Shown: piece after piece, positions 45,297 through 53,768 of the stretch
Layout: each line of letters opens with the position of its first letter
Position numbering within the stretch: position 1 is the first letter of the stretch
Assembly (NCBI RefSeq): GCF_024508315.1
Contig: NZ_CP101987.1
Coordinates: 3,472,001 to 3,536,000 of the forward strand
Origin: Cellulomonas xiejunii
GTDB taxonomy: Bacteria; Actinomycetota; Actinomycetes; Actinomycetales; Cellulomonadaceae
Length of the DNA: 64,000 nucleotides
Reading direction: 5' to 3'
Position numbers and translations under genes: made by a program
The notes under the pieces: model-generated
Told to the model about the DNA's origin: nothing
Databases searched by the model: none
What the model saw: only the letters and a program-made list of their open reading frames with translations

Positions 45297-47825
45297 CTAG
45301 GAGCAGGTCGCGCCGTTCAGCGTGAACGACGTCGGGACGTTGTTCGTCCCGGTGTGCGAGCCGTTGAAGCCGATGTCCACCGAACCACCCGGTGCCAGCG
45401 TGCCGTTCCAGGCCGCGTTCGTGGCCGTCACGGTCGAGCCGGACTGCGACCAGGTCGCGCTCCAGCCCTGCTGGACCTGCTGGCCGTTGGCGAAGGTGAA
45501 CTTCAGGTTCCAGCCGCTCAGCGCGGTGGTCCCACGGTTCGTGACCTTCACCGAGGCCGTGAAGCCGGTGTTCCAGCTGTTCGCCGTGTAGCTCACCGAG
45601 CAGGACGCCGTCGGGTTCTGCGTCGGCGTGGGCGTGACCGTCGGCGTCGGCGTGACCGTCGGCGTCGGCGTCACGGTGGGCGTCGGCGTGACCGTCGGCG
45701 TCGGCGTGACCGTCGGCGTCACGGTGGGCGTCGGCGTGACCGTGGGGTCCTCACCCGGGTCCGCGGCCTCGAAGAGGCGCGCGTAGTCGGACAGCGCACC
45801 GGCGATCGCCGTCTGCGCCCAGAACCGGTGGTACTCGAACTGCGGGTCGGCCCCGCCGTTGAGCGCCGCCTGGACCTTGGCCCACTGCGGGTCCTGCTTG
45901 TAGAAGGACCGGATGTCGAGGAACGAGACGCCGGGCTTGACCTGGTCGCCGTTGGGCATGGTGCCCGTCCAGCCGGACGGGATGTACACGCCGTTGCCGC
46001 CCGCGGTGTAGACGTCGTCGAACCGCTTGTAGTCCCCGCGGGTCTCGACCGAGGTCACGCCCAGGGAGTCCTGGTTGTTCTCCCAGATCGCGTCGAGCAG
46101 GTCCTTGGCCGTGTCACGCGCCTCGGTGTTGCCGGACTTGGCCGCGTAGAACAGCAGCGCACGGGCGGTGTCGCCGGCGACGCCGACGTCCTGGCCGGAG
46201 CTCTTGAGCGTGACGGTCAGACCGGAGTTGGAGCCCGGGTTGGTCGGGTTCCAGGTGTCGGGCTTGCCCGACCACGTCAGCTCGGACGGGACGGACCAGT
46301 CGGCGCCGTCGGTCTCGATGTGGTCGACGACCCACGCTGCCCACTTGTCGAGCACGCCCTTCGCCTTGGCGTTGCCCGTCTCGTAGTAGAGCTCGGCGAG
46401 CCGCTGGACGCCCCAGGCCTGCATGCCGAACCACTGGTTCGACGGCGGGTCGTTGTAGACGGGCGCCTCGGTGTAGGCCATGCCGTAGAACGTCGGCGTG
46501 CCGGCCGGGGGCTGCGCGTACGCACCGTCCCAGCTGTTGGTGGCGCCACCGGCGATCGGGCCGTTGGACGACTGCAGCCACTGGTACAGCTCGACCTGAC
46601 GCTCGGCGGCCTTGGTCCAGTCCGCCTTGGCCGTCGCCGACTTCGGCGTCAGCTTCGGGTCGTTGGCCAGCGCCCACGCCGCGAACGGGTTCTGGTACCC
46701 GAAGTGCGCGTGCGACGAGCCGATGCGCCACGCCCAGCCGGAGCTGGTGTCGGTCGCGCCGCCCCAGGCCATGTACCAGGAGAGCAGGTAGTGCGCGCTC
46801 TCCTTGCCGGAGCCGGCGGGGCAGCTCGGCGACGTGCAGCCGATGGTCTTGAAGTACTTGTCGAACAGCGTGTAGCGCAGGTAGTCGCCGAGCTTGGCGG
46901 CCTTGGCGACCGTCGCCGCGACGTCCGCCGCCTTGCCCTGCTCGGTCGCCCACTTGTTGGCCCAGTAGACGGCCTCGACGGCGCGCGCGTCGGCGTCGGA
47001 GGCCGACGTGTACTTCCACTGCTTGGCGTACGACGCGTCACCCGTGAACAGGTCGAGGTAGCCGTTCTTGCCGCCGTACGTGAAGTCGTCGCACGTGGGG
47101 TGCGGGACGGTCTCCCACACGGACTCCTGCGGGCCACGCTGGAACGTGTTGACGAGCGACATGCCCTCGTGGTCCGGGCCGAGCTGGCAGCCGGGGCCGG
47201 GCGCGGCACCGAAGCCGTAGATGTTGTCGACGTCGCCCAGCCAGTGCATCTGGTAGATGTCGTTGTTGCCGTAGGTCGCGCGCAGCTCGGCGGCGATCGG
47301 GTCCTTGCCGACGCTGCCGCTGCTGCCGATCTGCGACGGGTAGTTGCTCGGGTGGTTGTACTCGGAGGCGTAGCTGGCCGGCCCGTCGGCCTTGTAGAAG
47401 GAGTTCGTGGGCTGATCCGCCTGCTGGGGGATCATGTACGTCTCCATGTTGACCCAGGCCTCGTTCAGCGGGTCCCAGTCGCCCGTCGCCTGGCCGTACA
47501 GCGCCTCGAGCCACAGCCAGTAGCTGTACGCCTCGGACGTGGTCATGTGCCCGTAGTCCGGGGCCTCGACCATGAGGGTCTCGACCGCGTGGTAGGGGAT
47601 GCCCTGCGGGCTGAAGTACCCGTTGGCGGGGTCCTTGATCTTGTCGTACTGCTCGAGGAACCGCTCCGCGTACTCGGAGTCGACCGCGACCGCTGCCGGC
47701 GCGACCTGCGCCGTGGGCCCGGCGAGGGCGGACGCGGCCTGCGCGCCCGCCACGGCCACGAGCGACGTGGCTGTCAGAACGGCCCAGGCCGCTCTGACGG
47801 CACGCCGTCGGGTGCTTGAGGACAT
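45297..47825 (-). CDS. GH48 reducing-end cellobiohydrolase with CBM2
   Basis: An 842-residue secreted cellulase. A signal peptide (basic start, hydrophobic core ending near AQAASALA, about residue 36) precedes the GH48 catalytic domain, about 47-690. The active-site segment VEAPDYGHMTTSEA holds the two Glu that match Glu44 and Glu55 of Clostridium CelF, Glu55 being the catalytic acid. A TPTVTP-repeat linker spans about 697-740 and a C-terminal CBM2 with three surface Trp and terminal Cys follows. It releases cellobiose processively from reducing ends. The Cellulomonas fimi homologue carries FN3 repeats between these domains; here they are absent. A CelR-like site lies upstream. Confidence 0.95.
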   Translation of the reverse strand: MSSSTRRRAVRAAWAVLTATSLVAVAGAQAASALAGPTAQVAPAAVAVDSEYAERFLEQYDKIKDPANGYFSPQGIPYHAVETLMVEAPDYGHMTTSEAYSYWLWLEALYGQATGDWDPLNEAWVNMETYMIPQQADQPTNSFYKADGPASYASEYNHPSNYPSQIGSSGSVGKDPIAAELRATYGNNDIYQMHWLGDVDNIYGFGAAPGPGCQLGPDHEGMSLVNTFQRGPQESVWETVPHPTCDDFTYGGKNGYLDLFTGDASYAKQWKYTSASDADARAVEAVYWANKWATEQGKAADVAATVAKAAKLGDYLRYTLFDKYFKTIGCTSPSCPAGSGKESAHYLLSWYMAWGGATDTSSGWAWRIGSSHAHFGYQNPFAAWALANDPKLTPKSATAKADWTKAAERQVELYQWLQSSNGPIAGGATNSWDGAYAQPPAGTPTFYGMAYTEAPVYNDPPSNQWFGMQAWGVQRLAELYYETGNAKAKGVLDKWAAWVVDHIETDGADWSVPSELTWSGKPDTWNPTNPGSNSGLTVTLKSSGQDVGVAGDTARALLFYAAKSGNTEARDTAKDLLDAIWENNQDSLGVTSVETRGDYKRFDDVYTAGGNGVYIPSGWTGTMPNGDQVKPGVSFLDIRSFYKQDPQWAKVQAALNGGADPQFEYHRFWAQTAIAGALSDYARLFEAADPGEDPTVTPTPTVTPTVTPTPTVTPTPTVTPTPTVTPTPTVTPTPTQNPTASCSVSYTANSWNTGFTASVKVTNRGTTALSGWNLKFTFANGQQVQQGWSATWSQSGSTVTATNAAWNGTLAPGGSVDIGFNGSHTGTNNVPTSFTLNGATCS
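45615..45745 (-). repeat. Pro-Thr linker repeat in the GH48 gene
   Basis: About seven imperfect 18-base units (GGCGTCGGCGTGACCGTC in plus orientation) encode TPTVTP repeats between catalytic domain and CBM2. Such linkers are probably O-glycosylated and prone to copy-number change. Confidence 0.85.
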
Positions 47826-48039
47826 CTTCCGTACCTTTCTTGGCGTCGACCACGCACGGCCTCGGTGCCGTCGTGGAACCTGCCGGCGGCCTCGGTGCCG
47901 CCGCCAGTCCTGCGAGAAGGAACGGACCGCAGCCGGTGGCGCGGCATCGCGCACCGCGGCGAGCGGTCTGGACGTCGCTCACTCTGTTCACGCGCGCGTG
48001 CGCCGTCCAGGTGGCGAAACGCTTAGGGACGGGAGCCGG

Positions 48040-48053
48040 TGGGAGCGCGACCA
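48040..48053. promoter_or_regulatory. CelR/CebR-like operator upstream of the GH48 gene
   Basis: TGGGAGCGCGACCA matches 12 of 14 positions of the TGGGAGCGCTCCCA operator bound by Thermobifida CelR and Streptomyces CebR (LacI family, released by cellobiose). It lies 215 bases upstream of the GH48 start within a 367-base gene-free stretch (47826-48192) that also holds the promoter of the next plus-strand gene. Confidence 0.5.
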
Positions 48054-48110
48054 AGCGGCGACGGGCCGCTCGGCGCGGCAGCAGACGTGCGGGCCTGCCG
48101 CATGCCGGAC

Positions 48111-48177
48111 GTCAGGGTTCCTTGACATGGCCCCTACGGCGCCGAGTAGCCTCGGCGCGATGTCAAGGAACCTTGAC
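48111..48177 (+). promoter_or_regulatory. Paired operators flanking the XRE/membrane pair promoter
   Basis: GTCAGGGTTCCTTGAC at 48111-48126 and GTCAAGGAACCTTGAC at 48162-48177 are two copies of a GTCARGG-N2-CCTTGAC inverted repeat. The first contains a TTGACA -35-like hexamer (48122-48127) with TAGCCT at 48147-48152 as a possible -10 (19-base gap). The second lies just before the AAAGGAG ribosome binding site. This is the layout of an autoregulated promoter. Confidence 0.65.
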
Positions 48178-48192
48178 GTAAAGGAGACTCCC

Positions 48193-48579
48193 GTGCGGTT
48201 CTGGATCGGCTGGTCCGCGACGCTCGTCGCCGCACTGGGCCTCGTGGCGGTCCTCGACGCCCAGGACGTCGTCGACGTGTCCGTCACCTCGGTGCTGTAC
48301 GGGGTGGTGGTGCTCACGTCGGGTGTCGGGACGAAGCTCCTCCTCGACCGCCGTCGCGCCGCCGCTCGCCAGGACGCCGAGGACGGCGTCGAGCTCGAGC
48401 TGGGTCGCAGGGCGGCAGCCGCGACGTTCCCGGTCGCCCTGGTCGCCCTCGTGCTCCTCGGCCTGGCGACGACGGTGCGCGGCGAGTGGGAGCTCACGGC
48501 GCTCTGCTTCCTCGCGGTCGTGCTCACGGTCGTGGCCCACTGGGTCGCGTACGCCCGTCTGCGGCGGCAGGGCGTGTGA
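48193..48579 (+). CDS. Small membrane protein paired with an XRE regulator
   Basis: A 128-residue protein with four hydrophobic helices near 4-20, 28-48, 74-95 and 102-120 and a charged loop near 52-72. AAAGGAG is seven bases before GTG 48193. Proteins of this size, with about four helices and a downstream small Cro/CI-type regulator, are known in many bacteria (DUF2178-like in appearance). The role is unknown; the neighbouring repressor suggests it is made only under some condition. Confidence 0.8.
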   Translation: MRFWIGWSATLVAALGLVAVLDAQDVVDVSVTSVLYGVVVLTSGVGTKLLLDRRRAAARQDAEDGVELELGRRAAAATFPVALVALVLLGLATTVRGEWELTALCFLAVVLTVVAHWVAYARLRRQGV

Positions 48580-48776
48580 CGACCCGGAACACGCTCGCCC
48601 AGCGCAGGACGGCCGCCGGGATGGTCCAGGAGGAGCTCGCGCGTCGCGTGGGCGTCTCGCGCCAGACCATCATCGCCCTGGAGCAGGGCCGCTACGAGCC
48701 CAGGCTCTCGCTGGCGTTCCGGCTCGCGGCGGTGTTCGGGTGCACGATCGAGGACCTCTTCTCACCCCCGGACTGA
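48576..48776 (+). CDS. Small Cro/CI-type XRE regulator
   Basis: A 66-residue single-domain regulator: a helix-turn-helix [38 protein letters not shown] spans about 17-58 and ends in TIEDLF, as in YozG-like stand-alone repressors. GTG 48576 overlaps the membrane protein stop as GTGA. It probably binds the two GTCARGG-N2-CCTTGAC palindromes in front of the operon and represses it (inference). Confidence 0.9.
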   Translation: MTTRNTLAQRRTAAGMVQEELARRVGVSRQTIIALEQGRYEPRLSLAFRLAAVFGCTIEDLFSPPD

Positions 48777-48794
48777 GCGTCTGCGGGACGGGCA

Positions 48795-48845
48795 CCGCCC
48801 GGACGGCGCGCCACCCCCGTGAGGGGTGACGCACCGTCCGGGCGG
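48795..48845. terminator. Bidirectional hairpin between convergent genes
   Basis: CCGCCCGGACGG at 48795-48806 pairs perfectly with 48834-48845; an inner CACCCC/GGGGTG stem extends it. It serves both the XRE gene and the minus-strand ABC permease. Confidence 0.75.
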
Positions 48846-48858
48846 CTCCGTCCGTCCG

Positions 48859-49695
48859 TCAGCTCCAGCGGAAGATGCGCGCGGCCACCGGCGTCGCGAC
48901 CGCCGCCCACAGCGCCATGACGACCATCTGCTGCGTCGGGAACGGCGCACCGACCCACGCGTCGGTCATCGCCTGGGTGGCGGCGCCGAGCGGCAGGTAC
49001 GTGGCGATCGTCTGGACGACCTCCGGCATGATCGGCAGCGGCATCCACACGCCGGCGAAGAACAGGCTGATGAAGTAGGCCGTCATGCCGATCCCGTTCG
49101 CCGCCCCCGTCGTCGGCGCCCGGGCCGCGATGAGCGCACCGAGCCCGAACACCGACAGCATCGCGAGCAGGAACGCCAGCGCGACGGTCCACGGCTGCCG
49201 CGGCAGCTCGATGCCCAGCACGACCACCGCGGAGACGAGCGCCAGCACGGTCGCCACGACGAGCGCCGCGAGGTTGACGAGCACCTGCGCGACCAGGAGC
49301 CGCGCCGGTCCGACCGGTGTCGTCGACAGCCGGCGCAGCACGCCGCGCTGGCGGTAGGTGGCCATCGTGACCGGGAAGCTCGACAGGCCGATCGTCGCGA
49401 TCGCGAGGCTCAGCACGATGGGCGTGTACCCCGTGATGGCCGTGATCTGCGCGAGGAGCGGGTCCTGGTCGCTGAAGGGGTCGTCCGCCCAGGGCATCAC
49501 GAGCCCCAGCACGGTGATCAGCACCACGGGGAAGCCCAGCGAGAAGAAGGCCGCGGCCGGGTCCCGGACGAGCAGACGCGCCTCCGAGACGATCATCCGG
49601 ACGAGGGCCCCACCGCGGCGCTGCGCCGCGGCGGGCGCGGGGGCCAGGGCGCCGCGTCGCACGGCAGCAGGAGTGGTGGTCGGGGTCGTGGTCAT
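48859..49695 (-). CDS. ABC-2 type transporter permease
   Basis: A 278-residue membrane protein with about six helices (residues 55-75, 95-115, 140-165, 170-195, 205-225, 250-270 region), of the ABC-2 drug/polyketide efflux type; RQRGVLRRLSTTPVGPARLL is the typical cytoplasmic coupling segment. ATG 49695 begins one base after the stop of the partner ATPase gene, so they form one transporter. The cargo is unknown; antibiotic or lipid export is usual for this class. Confidence 0.9.
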   Translation of the reverse strand: MTTTPTTTPAAVRRGALAPAPAAAQRRGGALVRMIVSEARLLVRDPAAAFFSLGFPVVLITVLGLVMPWADDPFSDQDPLLAQITAITGYTPIVLSLAIATIGLSSFPVTMATYRQRGVLRRLSTTPVGPARLLVAQVLVNLAALVVATVLALVSAVVVLGIELPRQPWTVALAFLLAMLSVFGLGALIAARAPTTGAANGIGMTAYFISLFFAGVWMPLPIMPEVVQTIATYLPLGAATQAMTDAWVGAPFPTQQMVVMALWAAVATPVAARIFRWS

Positions 49696-49696
49696 G

Positions 49697-50656
49697 TCAC
49701 ACCTCCGCGGTGGTCGTGGCGAGCTCGGGCTCGGTGCCCTCGGCACCGGTGAGGGAGACGAACGCGTCCTCGAGGGACGCGCGCTCGAGACGGACGTCGT
49801 GCGTGGTGACGTCGTGACGGGCGAGCGCGACGAGCACGCCCTGGACGAGCGCGCCGCCGCCGCGCACCACCAGCGCGCGGTCCTCGACCACCGCCTCGCG
49901 CACCCCGGGGACCCCCGCGAGCGCGCCCAGCAGCACACCGTCGGCGACCGGCACGTCGGGGCGCACGCGCAGCACGTGCTCCCCCTGCGCGAGCTCGACG
50001 ATCTGGTCCGGCGTCCCGACCGCCGCGACGCTTCCCGCCGCGATGAGCGCGATGCGGTCGCACAGGCGCTCCGCCTCCTCCATGAGGTGCGTGACGAGCA
50101 CGATCGTCACGCCGGCGTCGCGGATCGCCTCGACGACGGCCCACGTCTCACGGCGGGCGTGCGGGTCGAGTCCCGTCGTCAGCTCGTCGAGGATCGCCAG
50201 CTCGGGCCGGCCGACGAGCGCGAGCGCGACCGACAGCCGCTGCTTCTGCCCGCCGGACAGGTCCTTGAACGCGGCGTCCCGCTTGGCGGTGAGCCCGAGC
50301 AGGTCGAGCAGGTCCGCCGGGTCTGCGGGTGCGGAGTAGAAGGACGCGTACAGCTCGAGCGCCTCCTGGACGCGCAGCCGGTCGGGCAGCGCCGACTCCT
50401 GCAGCTGCAGCCCGACCTTCTCGTGCAGCGCGGCGGCCTGCGTCGTGGGGTCGAGCCCGAGGACGCTGACGGTGCCGCCGTCGGGGCGCCGCAGACCGGC
50501 GATCATCTCGACCGTCGTGGTCTTGCCGGCGCCGTTGCGTCCCAGGACGCCGTAGATCTCGCCGCGATCGACCGACAGGGAGACGTCGCGGACCGCGTGG
50601 GTGGTGCCGTAGGACTTGCGCAGGTGCTCGGCCAGGATGACCGGGGTGGAGCTCAT
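49697..50656 (-). CDS. ABC transporter ATP-binding protein (drug-exporter type)
   Basis: A 319-residue ATPase. Walker A GRNGAGKTTT near 43-52, Q-loop LQLQES, signature LSGGQKQRL near 141-149, Walker B AILDELTTGLD near 163-173 (the glutamate after Asp is kept) and H-loop VTHL. The C-terminal domain is the DrrA-type extension. GAGG is upstream of ATG 50656. It pairs with the ABC-2 permease that follows. Confidence 0.93.
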   Translation of the reverse strand: MSSTPVILAEHLRKSYGTTHAVRDVSLSVDRGEIYGVLGRNGAGKTTTVEMIAGLRRPDGGTVSVLGLDPTTQAAALHEKVGLQLQESALPDRLRVQEALELYASFYSAPADPADLLDLLGLTAKRDAAFKDLSGGQKQRLSVALALVGRPELAILDELTTGLDPHARRETWAVVEAIRDAGVTIVLVTHLMEEAERLCDRIALIAAGSVAAVGTPDQIVELAQGEHVLRVRPDVPVADGVLLGALAGVPGVREAVVEDRALVVRGGGALVQGVLVALARHDVTTHDVRLERASLEDAFVSLTGAEGTEPELATTTAEV

Positions 50657-50774
50657 GGTGCGCCTCCTCGAAGGTGGTGCGCCGCGCGGCGCGAGGGGAG
50701 TGGGGTGCCGCGGCTCCGGCAGCTGCCGGATCCGTGGGCGGTGGCGGGTCGTGCAGCGGTCGAGGGCTGTGGGC

Positions 50775-51512
50775 TCAGCCGGTCGTCGAGGCGAGCTGGG
50801 TGCGGCGCGCGAGCGTCGCGAACACGGCGGCGCAGGCCGCGGCGAGGAGCCCGCCGACGAGGGCGCCGAGTGCGATCCGGGGGCCGCCCTCGGGCAGACC
50901 GAGGAACGGGACGAACGGCAGCACGTAGAGGACGAGCACGAGCGGTCCCACCGTGAACGGCAGGGTGAGCGTGCCCCACAGGCCGCCCAGCCGCTGGTAG
51001 ACGATCCCCACGAGCAACCCGGCGACGTTGGCCAGGACGAACGGCACGACGAGGGCGGCGAGCGCGGCGAGGAGGTCCCCGACGGAGGGGTCGCCCACCG
51101 GCAGCCCGACGGTGGCCGTGCGAACTCCCCAGCCGAGGGCCAGGTGGAGCGCACGCTCCGCGAGGACGAGCAGCCCGAGGGCCACCGCGTAGCCGAACCC
51201 CGTGACGACGGCGACGACGAGCGCCGCCCGGGCGAACGTGCGACGCGTCATGCCCGCGGCGACGTGCGCCACGAGGTAGGTCCCGCTGATCGCGATCGCC
51301 TGGGAGAACGGGAACCAGATCCCGCCCTGGAGGGCGAGCACCGCGATGAGCTGGTCGACCTCGCCGTCGACGAGCCAGACGACGAGCGTCGCGAGGGCGA
51401 CGCCGGCGACCGCGAGGCCCCAGAACCAGGCGGCCATCCGCAGGACGGTCCGCCTCAGCGACTTCACGGTGTGCAGGGTCGGTGACGGGCGGGTCACGTC
51501 GGTGGTGGTCAT
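50775..51512 (-). CDS. ABC-associated membrane protein, copy 1
   Basis: A 245-residue protein with about six hydrophobic segments. It resembles the next gene upstream (51543-52289) throughout, for example MAAWFWGLAV against MAGWFWGIAV, GMTRRTFARAA against GMTRRTFVRAA, and TLTLPFTVGP against TLTLPLTVGP, so the two are tandem duplicates. They may form the heterodimeric permease for the ATPase at 52286-53215. GGAGGAG precedes ATG 51512. The family name is not known to me. Confidence 0.78.
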   Translation of the reverse strand: MTTTDVTRPSPTLHTVKSLRRTVLRMAAWFWGLAVAGVALATLVVWLVDGEVDQLIAVLALQGGIWFPFSQAIAISGTYLVAHVAAGMTRRTFARAALVVAVVTGFGYAVALGLLVLAERALHLALGWGVRTATVGLPVGDPSVGDLLAALAALVVPFVLANVAGLLVGIVYQRLGGLWGTLTLPFTVGPLVLVLYVLPFVPFLGLPEGGPRIALGALVGGLLAAACAAVFATLARRTQLASTTG

Positions 51513-51542
51513 CGTCTCCTCCTTCCAGGTCGAGCGGGTGGG

Positions 51543-52289
51543 TCAGGCGTTCGACGCGAGCTGGGCGCGCCGGGTCAGGGTGGCGAACACCAGGAGCATC
51601 ACGGTCCCGAGCGCGGCACCGATGCCGACGGCGAGCGCCATGTCGCCTCCGGGCGTCGTGGTCCACACGCCGGGCAGGTCGACCAGCCGCGCCCCTGCGA
51701 CGTACTGCGAGACGGCGACCGGGCCGACCGTCAGCGGCAGCGTGAGCGTGCCCCACCACCCGCCGCGCGTCTGGTAGACGATGCCGACCAGCAGGCCCGA
51801 CAGGTTGCCGAGGACGAACGGCACGGCGAGGTCGAGGAACAGCAGCCAGAACGGTGACGACTCGTCGGTGAGCTGGATCTCGTTGATCGTCGCGTCCCAC
51901 CCGAGGGCGGCGTGGACGGCCCGCTCCGCGAGGATGACCGCCGTGAGGATCGCGGCGTACGCCAGACCCGCCGCCACCTCGACGAGCACGGCGGCGCGGA
52001 CGAACGTGCGCCGCGTCATGCCGGACGCGACGTGGACCCGCAGGTAGGCGGCGACGAGCATGATCGCCAGCGAGAACGGGAACCACAGCGAGGCCTGGCG
52101 GGCGTACACGGCGACGGACACGTCCACGCTGCCGTTGACGAGCCAGACGACGACGGTGACGAGGGCGAGCACGGGGACTGCGATCCCCCAGAACCACCCG
52201 GCCATGACCAGCAGGGCAGCACCCAGCCGGCGCGCGGTGTGCGCGACGGGTGTCGTGGTGCGCGCGGGTGCGGCGGTGCCGGCGGTCAT
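51543..52289 (-). CDS. ABC-associated membrane protein, copy 2
   Basis: A 248-residue paralogue of the adjacent copy 1, with the same helix order and motifs (GMTRRTF, GNLSGLLVGIVYQ, GGWWGTLTLP). The ATG overlaps the ABC ATPase stop as ATGA, tying it to that ATPase. A conserved charged cytoplasmic RRTF segment after the third helix may contact the ATPase. Like copy 1 it is not an obvious ABC-2 family member. Confidence 0.78.
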   Translation of the reverse strand: MTAGTAAPARTTTPVAHTARRLGAALLVMAGWFWGIAVPVLALVTVVVWLVNGSVDVSVAVYARQASLWFPFSLAIMLVAAYLRVHVASGMTRRTFVRAAVLVEVAAGLAYAAILTAVILAERAVHAALGWDATINEIQLTDESSPFWLLFLDLAVPFVLGNLSGLLVGIVYQTRGGWWGTLTLPLTVGPVAVSQYVAGARLVDLPGVWTTTPGGDMALAVGIGAALGTVMLLVFATLTRRAQLASNA

Positions 52290-53215
52290 CGGTCGGCCTC
52301 CCGAGGTGCGCGGGACGACGACGCGCCCGTGCGGTTCGGGTCCGTGAGGTGCACGAACAGGTCCTGCAGCGGCACGGGGCCCAGCTCGATCCCGGCCTCC
52401 CGTGCGCGGCGCACGTCGCCCTCCACGAGTGCGCCGCGCACGGTCGTCTGGACGGTGCCGCCGAGCCGCTGGGTCGCGAGCACCTCGCGCCCGGCGACGA
52501 ACTCCTGCACCGCGGTCGCCGGGCCGGTGACCGACACACCCTCGGCACGCAGGCTCTCGGCGTCCTGCGTCACCAGCACGCGGCCGCGGTCGAGCACGAC
52601 GACGTCCTCGAGGAGCCGCTCGATCTCGTCGATGAGGTGGCTGGACAGCACCAGGGTGCGCGGGTGCTCGGCGTAGTCCGCGAGCAGCGTGTCGTAGAAC
52701 GCGTACCGGCTGGGCGCGTCGAGCCCCAGGTGGACCTCGTCGAGGATCGTCAGGGGCGCGCGCGACGCCAGGCCGAGCACGATGCCGAAGGCGGACTTCT
52801 TGCCGCGCGAGAGCTTGGACGGCTTGCGCTGCGGCTCGAGCTCGAAGAGGTCCATGAGCTCGCCCGCGAGCTCGTGCGAGAACGTCGGGCGGGCACCGGA
52901 GACGTACGCGAGGTTGTCCTTCAGCGAGTAGTCGTCCAGGACGTCGCCCGACTCACGGACGAAGCACACGCCGGGCACGACGCGCTCGTTCTCCCACGGG
53001 TCCTCGCCGTCGACGAGGACCCGACCGGCGGTCGGGCGACGGAACGCGGCGACCAGCCCGGCGAGCGTGGACTTGCCGGAGCCGTTGCGCCCGAGCAGGC
53101 CGGTGATGGTGCCGGGGCGGATCGTCAGGGTCACGTCGTCGAGCGCGACGACGTCGCCGTAGCGCTGCGTGACGCCCTGCAGCTCGACGCCCCAGCCGGT
53201 GGTCGTCGCGGTCAT
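52286..53215 (-). CDS. ABC transporter ATP-binding protein (YtrB-like)
   Basis: A 309-residue ATPase with Walker A GRNGSGKST near 43-51, Walker B LTILDEVHLGLD with the catalytic Glu, and H-loop SSHL. The signature motif reads LSRGKKSA instead of LSGGQ, a substitution seen in Ytr-like transporters regulated by GntR repressors. Both ends overlap neighbours (ATGA with the GntR gene upstream and with the membrane protein downstream), so this is one operon. Confidence 0.9.
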   Translation of the reverse strand: MTATTTGWGVELQGVTQRYGDVVALDDVTLTIRPGTITGLLGRNGSGKSTLAGLVAAFRRPTAGRVLVDGEDPWENERVVPGVCFVRESGDVLDDYSLKDNLAYVSGARPTFSHELAGELMDLFELEPQRKPSKLSRGKKSAFGIVLGLASRAPLTILDEVHLGLDAPSRYAFYDTLLADYAEHPRTLVLSSHLIDEIERLLEDVVVLDRGRVLVTQDAESLRAEGVSVTGPATAVQEFVAGREVLATQRLGGTVQTTVRGALVEGDVRRAREAGIELGPVPLQDLFVHLTDPNRTGASSSRAPREADR

Positions 53216-53625
53216 CGTGCATCTCCCTGGGGTCCGTCGGTGGTGGTGGTGGGCGCCGGGGCGGTGACCGCGCGGGCGCGGAGGCGGTCGACGACGTCCT
53301 CGACGTCGATGCCCAGGACGCGGGCGGCGTCGGCCACCGGGTCGACGCTGTCGGTGAAGAAGGACTCGCGGGCGTCGGCGAGCAGCCGCTCACGGGCACC
53401 GGGGGCGACGAACATCCCGACGCCGCGCCGCTTGTAGAGCACGCCCTCGTCGACGAGCTGCGCGAACGCCTTGGCCGCCGTCGCCGGGTTGATCCGGAAC
53501 GTGGTGGCGTACTGCGTCGTGGACATGACCTGCTCCTCGGCGGCCAGGGCACCCGAGAGCACGTCCTGGCGGATCTGGTCGGCGATCTGCAGGTACACGG
53601 GGTCTCGTCCGTCGAACACGGTCAC
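53212..53625 (-). CDS. YtrA-type GntR repressor
   Basis: A 137-residue regulator: winged helix in the N-terminal half (YLQIADQIRQDVLSGALAAEEQVMSTTQYATTFRINPATAAKAF near 11-54) and a short helical tail rather than a ligand-binding domain, as in the YtrA subfamily. It controls the downstream ABC genes. AGGAAGGGG precedes GTG 53625, and a perfect inverted repeat lies just upstream. Cell-wall antibiotics induce the related Bacillus ytr operon; a similar signal is possible here. Confidence 0.92.
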   Translation of the reverse strand: MTVFDGRDPVYLQIADQIRQDVLSGALAAEEQVMSTTQYATTFRINPATAAKAFAQLVDEGVLYKRRGVGMFVAPGARERLLADARESFFTDSVDPVADAARVLGIDVEDVVDRLRARAVTAPAPTTTTDGPQGDAR

Positions 53626-53642
53626 CCCTTCCTGCTGGTTCT

Positions 53643-53670
53643 GTGGTTCATTACTCGACTAGTGAACCAC
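53643..53670 (-). promoter_or_regulatory. Candidate operator of the YtrA-type repressor
   Basis: GTGGTTCA at 53643-53650 and TGAACCAC at 53663-53670 form a perfect 8-bp inverted repeat with 12-base spacing, 18-45 bases upstream of the repressor start, overlapping the expected promoter. This fits autorepression of the whole ABC operon. Confidence 0.7.
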
Positions 53671-53728
53671 GGAACCTCGCTGGGGACAACCTCCCAGCCC
53701 CCGGCAGTCCGGAGCGGGCGCGCGAAGG

Positions 53729-53754
53729 GAGGCGGTCACGGACGTGACCGCCTC
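53729..53754 (-). terminator. Hairpin downstream of the MarR gene
   Basis: GAGGCGGTCAC pairs with GTGACCGCCTC (11 bp) around a GGAC loop, 15 bases after the MarR stop on the minus strand. Confidence 0.7.
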
Positions 53755-53768
53755 GCGAGGCCGCGGCG

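Noticed and set aside
43974..47819. Very long plus-strand open frame opposite the kinase and GH48 genes
   Set aside because: It is the antisense shadow of genes with clear motifs; its product is Arg/Val/Gly-rich with no domain pattern, as expected from GC-rich codon mirroring.
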